Assembly: GCA_028456385.1 (NCBI GenBank)
Contig: JALNQF010000767.1
Coordinates: forward strand, 1-14,643
Direction of reading: 5' to 3'
From: Ophiosphaerella korrae
Lineage: Eukaryota > Ascomycota > Dothideomycetes > Pleosporales > Phaeosphaeriaceae
Length of the DNA stretch: 14,643 bases
In this document: positions 9,480 through 14,643 of the stretch, piece by piece
Layout of the letters: each line of letters opens with the position of its first letter
How positions within the stretch are numbered: position 1 is the stretch's first letter
Made by a program: the position numbers and the translations under genes
The notes under the pieces: model-generated
Told to the model about the DNA's origin: nothing
Seen by the model: only the letters and a program-made list of their open reading frames with translations
Database searches by the model: none

Positions 9480-9770
9480 AGGCAAAGACCCTACAGCACC
9501 CTATATAGCTAGAACCCTAGCTAATAATAGAGCTAACGTAAACTTTATTTAACAAAAATTTACCTAGAAGACTATAAAATTACAAACTATCTAGCTACCT
9601 TAACTTATTATCTACAAAGGATACAATAGTTCCCTATCTAAGTCTATTACGCATTAGGTTAAGTTCTACCTATAAGTAGGCGCGTATATTAAACAGACCT
9701 CCGCCTATATTATTAAAAACGCAGGCTAATTTAACCTTATTCTAGGATTTTTATAGCGCAAGGCCTATAC
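9480..9770 (+). other. Retropepsin-like aspartic protease domain of pol
   Basis: The active-site motif appears as A-N-N-R-A-N-V-N-F-I-stop-Q-K-F at 9520-9561, against the family's D-S/N-G-A. The Asp codon (9523-9525, AAT) and the Gly codon (9529-9531, AGA) are each one TGA-to-TAA or TGG-to-TAG change from the consensus. Downstream, F-N-L-I-L-G-F-L (about 9730-9753) matches the D-L-I-L-G-x-P/D-W/F flap-end motif. The protease would cut the polyprotein; with the Asp lost it cannot. Confidence 0.8.
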
Positions 9771-10248
9771 TATTAAACCTAACTACTACTATAGAACGTT
9801 ATTATTCCCTAACACTTACTACTAATAGCACTACTAGACAACTAACAAAATCCCCTTAGTAGTATACTATAGTGCGCCTAGATATTACTCTACTACAGCC
9901 TTAAAGAAGCTAGCGCTTAAACTATTATCTACTCCTATAGGGCTCCTAAGTAGGCACCCTAATAGGTATAAATAGAACTCGTTAATAGACATTTAAACTA
10001 TTAGTTATTATATAATTAAGGCCTTTACTAGAAGAAGTAGATATACGCTCGTAGTACTTACCTTAGATAGAATACTACTACTAGTATACTACTATAAGGT
10101 AGCTAGAGAAGTAGATTACGCGTAATTTTACAAACTACCGCCTATAGTAGAGCTTAAGGACATCCTATCTATAGAACTACTCTAACTATATCAAGACTTA
10201 ATACCCTATTTTAACAAGAAAGCTACTAAGGAACTTCCCCCTTATAAG

Positions 10249-11025
10249 CTACACGACCTAGAAATTACCCTTAAACCTAGCGCAAAAATCCTAGACGCTA
10301 AACCTTACCCCTTTACTAGAAAACAAGACAAAGTAATCTAGAAATACATCTAAGAAATAGAAAGCAAGGGCTTTATTAGCAAATGTAGCTCCCTAGCTAG
10401 GAACAACCTACTAATTATAGCTAAACTAGATAGTAGCTTACGAGTCTACGTAGACTACTACAAGCTAAACAAATCTACTATTAAAGACTAGTACCCTATT
10501 CTATTCTTTAGGGAAATACTAGCCCGCCTAAATAAGGTAAAGATTTTCTCTAAATTTAACGTAATACACGCCTTTTACTACTTACGTATTGCCCTAAATT
10601 TAGAATAGCTAACTACCTTTATTACCTACTTTAGTATATATACTTACAAGGTAGTACCCTTTAGCTTTACTAACGCACTAGCTACCTTCTAGCGCGCTAT
10701 TAACTTAGCCCTACTAGAATATTTAGACGACTTCTACACCGCATATATAGACAACGTCCTAATATACTCTAATAACAAAATAGACTATATCTAGTACGTT
10801 TGCAAAGTGCTTACGCGACTAAAAGAGTAAGGCTTCTACGTAGATCCTAAAAAATCTAGCCTCTACGCTACCTTAGTTAAGTTTTTAGGTATAATTATCT
10901 CTAATAAAAGAATTACAATAGATCTCTCTAAAGTTAAAGCTATCTAAGAGTAAGAAATGCTAAAGACTACTAAAGAAGTCCTAGCCTTTCTAGGCTATAC
11001 TAGATTCCTCTAGCGCTTTATTAAG
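10249..11025 (+). other. Reverse transcriptase domain of pol
   Basis: Clear RT blocks are visible. L-H-D-L-E-I-T-L-K-P at 10249 is the conserved start. K-G-F-I-S at about 10366 and L-R-V-Y-V-D-Y-Y-K-L-N at about 10438 follow (family V-D-Y-R-x-L-N). F-S-K-F-N-V-I-H-A-F-Y at about 10546 is the Asp block, with Asp read as Asn. V-P-F-S-F-T-N-A is at about 10654, and the active site Y-I-D-N at 10744-10755 (family Y-x-D-D). V-K-F-L-G-I-I-I-S and V-L-A-F-L-G-Y-T-R-F are thumb/connection motifs. Two of the three catalytic aspartates are Asn. Confidence 0.93.
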
Positions 11026-11199
11026 GATTACTTAAGCCTTGCCCTACTACTTACTAAGTTAATTAAGTCTAAGGTTATTACTAAACCTACTAAAGGAGAT
11101 AGGCCGCCCCTTTAAAAGACCTAGTACAAGCCCTTTACAATTACCTAAGAATATATAGACGCCTTTAATAAACTAAAAGCTACCTTCTAGCTAAGAGTA

Positions 11200-11610
11200 G
11201 TCTTACTTTACTTTAACCCCTTAAAACTAATCTACATCTAAACTAACGCCTCTAGGTAGGCCTTAGGTAGAGTAATAAGCTAACTAAACTAAGATAGAAT
11301 CTAATAGCTAGTTAGCTTCTTCTTAAAAAAATACACCCTAGTAGAATATAATTATAACATCTACGACCTAGAGCTTATAGCTATAATCTAAGCATTTAAA
11401 GAATAGGAACTAGAGCTTATAGGTAGTCTACACACAATCCGCGTTATAATAAACTACTACAATTTAGAAACCTTTATAATAACTAAAAAGCTTAATTGCT
11501 GCTAGGCACGCTAGTTATTATTCCTATCCTAATTTAATTTCTACATTAAATACGCACCTAGCAACACAAACGAGGTTATAGACGCCCTAAGCTACTAACT
11601 ACAAGACTGC
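11200..11610 (+). other. RNase H domain of pol
   Basis: The stretch T-N-A-S-R-stop-A-L-G (11242-11268) corresponds to the family motif T-D-A-S-x-x-A-x-G, with the catalytic Asp (11245-11247) mutated to Asn and Trp to stop. It is followed by V-S-F-F-L-K-K-Y, Y-N-I-Y-D-L-E-L-I-A-I (11362-11394, containing the catalytic Glu) and Y-A-P-S-N-T-N-E-V-I-D-A-L-S at about 11550-11591, which holds the last Asp. RNase H removes the RNA strand after first-strand synthesis. Confidence 0.9.
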
Positions 11611-12141
11611 CCTATAGACAATTCTAATCTACAAGTATTAGGAGCTAACTAAATTATCCTAAGCCCTTAAGTCCTAGCCCTAGGCGTAAAACCCGCGCTA
11701 GACATAGTAATTTACGCTCTAAGCCTTGCAGACCTACAAAAGCTAGATAGATTTACGCTAGAATAAGCTACTATAGTATATACCTACCTTCGCTACATCG
11801 CGGGAATAAAACTAAAATTAGCAAACCTACTAGAGGATTTTCTACTACCTTATAATAGAGAACTAGACCTAGAACTCCTACTATACATCGTCGACCTACG
11901 CCTAATAGAAGAATTACTAGATATAGCGTATTTAGAAGACCGCGTAGCCTAAGCTATATTTACTACTATAGATAGTAGATAACAAAAACTATTAAAAGCC
12001 TTCTATAAAGTAGGATACTACTTCTTACGCGCTAATATTAGCTCTACTAGATTAGGGAAAGAAAAGCGCCTCTAGGTTAATAAAACGCGTCTATATATCC
12101 CCCTAAACGCCTATCTACGCTACTAAATCTTCGATTTATAC

Positions 12142-12800
12142 TACAACTATTAGTTAGTAGGCTACAAAGGACCCTACAGCACGCTATATCTAATATACAA
12201 GCGCTATTATTAGCCTAAGATACTCTAAGCTATTAAGTAATTTTACAATATATACCTAATCTACTACTATATAAAGAACCTACGAGACGGCAAACTTAGT
12301 TACCTCTAACCTATACTAATTCTTTACGCACCCTAGACTAATATCTTAGTAAACTATATCTAAGCCTTACTAACTAGCAAAAATAGCAGCTAGATTTATA
12401 AATATATCCTTGTAATTTACTACTACCTTATAAAAAGACGCTATTTCTTCCCCTATAAGTCTCTAAAACCTAAGGAAGCTACCTAATATTTTATATCTAT
12501 TTTTAAGCTTTACAGAGTCCTAATAAACATTGTATCTAATAGAGGGACGACCTTTATTAGTTAATTTTAGCGCTACGTATATAAACGCCTCTATATTACG
12601 CAAAAGCTCTCGACTACATACTACTTAGAAACTAATAGCTAAACTAAGCGAGCAAATTAAGCCCTAGAGATCTTTCTAAAGTAATACGTTAACTACGCGC
12701 AGGATAACTAGGTAGCCTAGCTACACGTAGCTAAGTTTTAAGCAAATAACACTATTAACACATCTATTAGGATAACCCTATTTCTCGTAGATCTAGGGTA
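12142..12800 (+). other. Integrase: HHCC zinc-binding and DDE core domains
   Basis: The zinc-binding block begins at 12142. The two His positions (12142, 12163) and two Cys positions (12244, 12253) all read Tyr, and R-Y-Y-stop-P-K-I-L (Trp as stop) lies between. In the core, the first catalytic Asp is Asn at 12352-12354 (I-L-V-N-Y-I) and the second is Asn at 12538-12540 (V-S-N-R-G-T). The Glu is kept at 12628-12630 (Y-L-E-T-N). L-E-I-F-L-K-stop-Y-V-N-Y-A-Q at about 12664 is also typical of the family. Integrase joins the cDNA to the chromosome; this copy lacks two of three catalytic acids. Confidence 0.93.
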
Positions 12801-13275
12801 TCACCTCTATAGTAGTATACACCCTAGCAAAAATAATAAAGATTAACTAAACCTAGCCTAATATAACTAACGCATACAAGCTAACAAGCTGCTTAACGCC
12901 TATAGTAACCTAGTAGCCTACCTTAAGGAAAAAATACTCTAGGCACAATAAGAGTAAGTAGCCTAAGCTAATACCTCTCGCTAAAGTAGACTAGTATATA
13001 AAGTTAGTAACTAAGCCTATATTAGTATAGCTAATTAGAGAACTACTTAGCTAACCCTAAAATTAGACTACTAATAGGTAGGCCTATACCTTATTAAGAG
13101 AGTTATCTACGATAGTAGAGTATATAAGCTAGTACTACCCTAAGAGATACTAAGCAAAGGCGTATTCTTAGTCTTCTCTCTAAAACTCTTGCGCCCTAGG
13201 GATTAGAAGCCCTTACTAGATTAAGACCTACTATAGCTAATCCCTATTATTATTACTAATAAAAAAACTAGTAGC

Positions 13276-13450
13276 GTATACAAAGAATACCTAGTAGAAG
13301 CTATCTTAGACGTACGCTTTAAAGAGCGCAGAAAATACGTAAGATAGTACTACCTAGTCTACTAGACTAGCTATAATAAACTTATATAGAAGCTAGTAGA
13401 AGAATTTACAAAATATAAAGCTACCTTTAACTTTTACTAGAACTACCTAG
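13276..13450 (+). other. C-terminal chromodomain of integrase
   Basis: The frame reads V-Y-K-E-Y-L-V-E-A-I-L-D (13276-13311), then Y-L-V-Y-stop (about 13351-13365, family Y-L-V-K-W), then K-L-V-E-E-F (about 13390). This is the order of a chromodomain: the V-E-x-I-L-D strand, the Y-L-V-K-W strand and an acidic helix. Chromodomains of chromoviral integrases bind methylated histone H3 and direct insertion to heterochromatin, which fits the repeat-rich surroundings. The first unit of the tandem duplication starts inside its C-terminal end. Confidence 0.8.
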
Positions 13451-13708
13451 AGAAAGCCAAACTACTAACTCTACGCATGCCTAAAAATAGAGCCCTAATA
13501 AAGATACAACTTATTAGGGCATCCTAACTATTAATAGGCGCAAAAAAGCCCCTTATAAGGTGTAATTACTACCTTTAACCTTTACTAGAACTACCTAGAG
13601 AAGCCTAAAACTCTAACTATATACCTAAAATAGAGCCTAACAAAGACGCAACCTAGTAGGGTACCCTAGCTATTAGTAGGCGTAAAAAGGCCCTCTAAGG
13701 CGCAATTA
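13421..13708. repeat. Diverged tandem duplication, units of 148 and 140 bp
   Basis: Unit 1 (13421-13568) and unit 2 (13569-13708) share clear blocks in the same order. CTACCTTTAAC begins each, then TTTACTAGAACTACCTAGAG, CTAAAAATAGAGCC versus CTAAAATAGAGCC, the ATTAATAGGCG/ATTAGTAGGCG block with AAAAAG runs, and a final GTAATTA/CAATTA. Unit 1 covers the end of the chromodomain frame and the likely pol stop. Unit 2 is out of frame with it (148 is not a multiple of 3). Many small differences mean the duplication is older than, or was mutated independently by, the RIP process. Confidence 0.85.
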
Positions 13709-14346
13709 GAAAACTTTACTACTAGCTAAAGACAAATTATAGTACAAAAATAGCAGGAATAGTTTACCTTAACTAGTAAGCGTAGGACTCTTTTTAGGTT
13801 AGGGCCTACTCCCGCCGCTACAGCTACAACTACTACGCTCCCTTACAACTAGTTACGCGCAGGTCTAGTTCGCTGTCGCAGAATTTACGACTAGCTACTA
13901 AATTCCTAGCTAGGGCTACTCTGCGCCGCCTACCCCCTAATACTCGCAAATATTAGGCTTACTAGGTCCCTTATATTAACGAACCTACCTATCGCAAAGC
14001 CTATATCTATAGTAAGTACCTACATAGAAATCTAGCGCTATTAAGTTACTTAGTAGCATTAACTTTACCTTCCCTTATACTATATACAAACACTTTTAGG
14101 TTTAATTTTGTTAGCGTAGGGTAGAGGTAGTAGAAAAAAGTTCGTAGTCGACACGTTTTGTGTACAAAAGTTGCGCGCGTCTTAATTTTACACTAAAATT
14201 AGCAAAAACCTTAGCTCTATACTCTGCAAATAACAATTTCGACTCTAAAAATAGTTAACCTCCTTATCCCTAGCTACTACTACTACTACCTAATAGGTAT
14301 TATTAGTTAATTAGAGCCCTTTTTAAGCTCTAGGAATTCGCTCTTT
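13709..14346 (+). other. 3' untranslated region of the element, partly GC-richer, no recognised gene
   Basis: This stretch lies between pol and the polypurine tract. Roughly 13795-13950 is close to half G+C (CCCGCCGCTACAGC, TCTGCGCCGCC), the GC-richest part of the window. Plus-strand frame 13742-14040 and a minus-strand frame over about 14043-13750 each stay fairly open; the latter contains several Cys codons and would gain Trp if its TAG codons are reverted. Some fungal LTR elements carry an extra ORF here, but I recognise none. An inverted repeat occurs at 14183-14201. Confidence 0.5.
14183..14201. repeat. Short inverted repeat, 8-bp arms
   Basis: TAATTTTA and TAAAATTA flank CAC. It lies 150 bp before the polypurine tract, beside a smaller hairpin (TTTTGT/ACAAAA, about 14154-14167). 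No role can be assigned. Confidence 0.5.
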
Positions 14347-14361
14347 AAAAGGAGGGAGACG
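14347..14361 (+). other. Polypurine tract (plus-strand primer site)
   Basis: AAAAGGAGGGAGACG lies directly before the 3' LTR start at 14362. It is almost purely purine, contains a GGAGGGAGA core and is the expected site of plus-strand DNA synthesis priming. Its position fixes the LTR left boundary. Confidence 0.85.
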
Positions 14362-14401
14362 TATAAGGGAGTTATCCCTTATATCTCTTATTTTCGCACT
14401 A

Positions 14402-14579
14402 ATGTTAGTAAGTTTGCAACTTACTAACATTGCAAACTTACTAACATTACAAACTTACTAACATGTTAGTAAGTTTGCAACTTACTAACATCGCAAACTT
14501 ACTAACATTGCGAACTTACTAACATATTAGTAAGTTTACAACTTACTAACATATTAGTAAGTTTACAACTTACTAACAT
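14402..14579. repeat. LTR inverted-repeat array, 12 cores (one hairpin more than 5' LTR)
   Basis: Same cores as 5998-6148, in the order F R R R F R R R F R F R over 178 bp. The extra F-R pair is an exact copy of its neighbour (ATTAGTAAGTTTACAACTTA, then CTAACAT), so it is a recent expansion or the 5' copy a contraction. Confidence 0.95.
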
Positions 14580-14617
14580 TCAACTATCTTTCTACTTTTA
14601 GTTAGCGCTTAGTAAGC

Positions 14618-14639
14618 TACTAGGTATATATACCTAGTA
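14618..14639. promoter_or_regulatory. 22-bp TATA-centred palindrome in 3' LTR
   Basis: Identical to 6187-6208. It is kept perfectly palindromic in both LTRs; candidate promoter element by position only. Confidence 0.5.
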
Positions 14640-14643
14640 CTTA

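Larger units (their letters stand above)
9361..13527 (+). pseudogene. pol: pol of the chromovirus: PR-RT-RNase H-IN-chromodomain, inactivated
   Basis: A second plus-strand frame (codons starting at 9361 and so on, -1 to gag) shows all Ty3/gypsy Pol domains in order: aspartic protease about 9480-9770, reverse transcriptase about 10249-11025, RNase H about 11200-11610, integrase about 12142-12800 and chromodomain about 13276-13450. About one codon in ten is TAA or TAG, at places where the family has Gln or Trp. Catalytic Asp codons in protease, RT, RNase H and integrase read Asn, and integrase HHCC ligands read Tyr. The frame ends at TAA 13525-13527, inside the first unit of a tandem duplication; whether that is the original stop is unclear. 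The polyprotein would copy the RNA into DNA and integrate it. The -1 gag-pol offset suggests frameshifting, but an indel cannot be excluded. Confidence 0.92.
5958..14643 (+). mobile_element. Ty3/gypsy chromovirus LTR retrotransposon, RIP-inactivated, 3' LTR cut by window end
   Basis: Two direct repeats (from 5958 and from 14362, offset 8404 bp) bound an interior with gag, protease, RT, RNase H, integrase and chromodomain in that order, then a polypurine tract. Integrase after RT/RNase H places it in Ty3/gypsy (Metaviridae), and the C-terminal chromodomain in the chromoviruses. The 3' LTR runs off the window, so the element exceeds 8.69 kb and the target-site duplication cannot be checked (the five bases left of the 5' LTR are ACCTA). 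All coding frames carry stops, and catalytic Asp codons are lost. It is inserted in older, more AT-rich mutated DNA. Confidence 0.92.
14362..14643 (+). repeat. 3' long terminal repeat, truncated by the window end
   Basis: The 282 bases are collinear with 5958-6211 of the 5' LTR. The only differences I find are one G/A substitution (6122 versus the corresponding A near 14526) and one extra 27-bp hairpin unit. The right end and the target-site duplication are outside the window. Confidence 0.95.

Noticed and set aside
6602..13527. Genuine use of an alternative genetic code with TAA/TAG as Gln
   Set aside because: Many stops do fall at former Gln codons, but others fall at conserved Trp positions. 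Asp-to-Asn and His/Cys-to-Tyr changes occur at invariant sites, which mutation explains and recoding does not.

Overview
The window looks like repeat-rich, non-genic DNA from a filamentous ascomycete (Pezizomycotina) that has passed through repeat-induced point mutation (RIP) or a very similar C-to-T process. CA and TG dinucleotides are scarce, TA (especially CTA and TAG) is everywhere, every long reading frame is broken by TAG/TAA, and the recognisable proteins are retrotransposon proteins. I see no intact gene, no tRNA or rRNA, no CRISPR array and nothing bacterial.

Layout. Positions 1-5957 are extremely AT-rich, older, more heavily mutated DNA. Its left third (about 300-1700) holds, on the minus strand, the wreck of a Ty3/gypsy-type Gag with two adjacent CCHC zinc knuckles, followed by a C-terminal motif known from fungal gypsy elements. 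Its pol would lie beyond the left edge. Positions 1750-5957 contain only unrecognised, stop-riddled sequence, a few perfect palindromes and two weak low-stop stretches.

Positions 5958-14643 are a nearly complete, less degraded Ty3/gypsy chromovirus on the plus strand. In order: 5' LTR (from 5958), leader, a long gag frame (about 6602-9390) with a coiled-coil segment and a CCHC-like remnant, and a pol frame (about 9361-13527) encoding aspartic protease, reverse transcriptase, RNase H, integrase and a C-terminal chromodomain. Then come a 148/140-bp tandem duplication (13421-13708), a 640-bp 3' untranslated region, a polypurine tract (14347-14361) and the first 282 bp of the 3' LTR, which is cut by the window end. 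Gag and pol are in different frames (pol is -1 relative to gag).

Within the element, Gag, protease, RT/RNase H and integrase would have been made as one polyprotein, with the chromodomain steering integration to heterochromatin. This copy cannot do so: every frame has about one stop per ten codons, and catalytic Asp codons of protease, RT, RNase H and integrase are changed to Asn. The two LTRs differ by one base and one 27-bp repeat unit.

The most distinctive signals are the base context of the mutation (CCA/TCA and TGG/TGA almost gone, ACA/GCA largely kept in the younger element), the LTR's array of 11-bp inverted-repeat cores that differs in copy number between the two LTRs, and the unusually long Gag. 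I do not see convincing evidence of a new biological system; this is mutated transposon DNA with some structural oddities.
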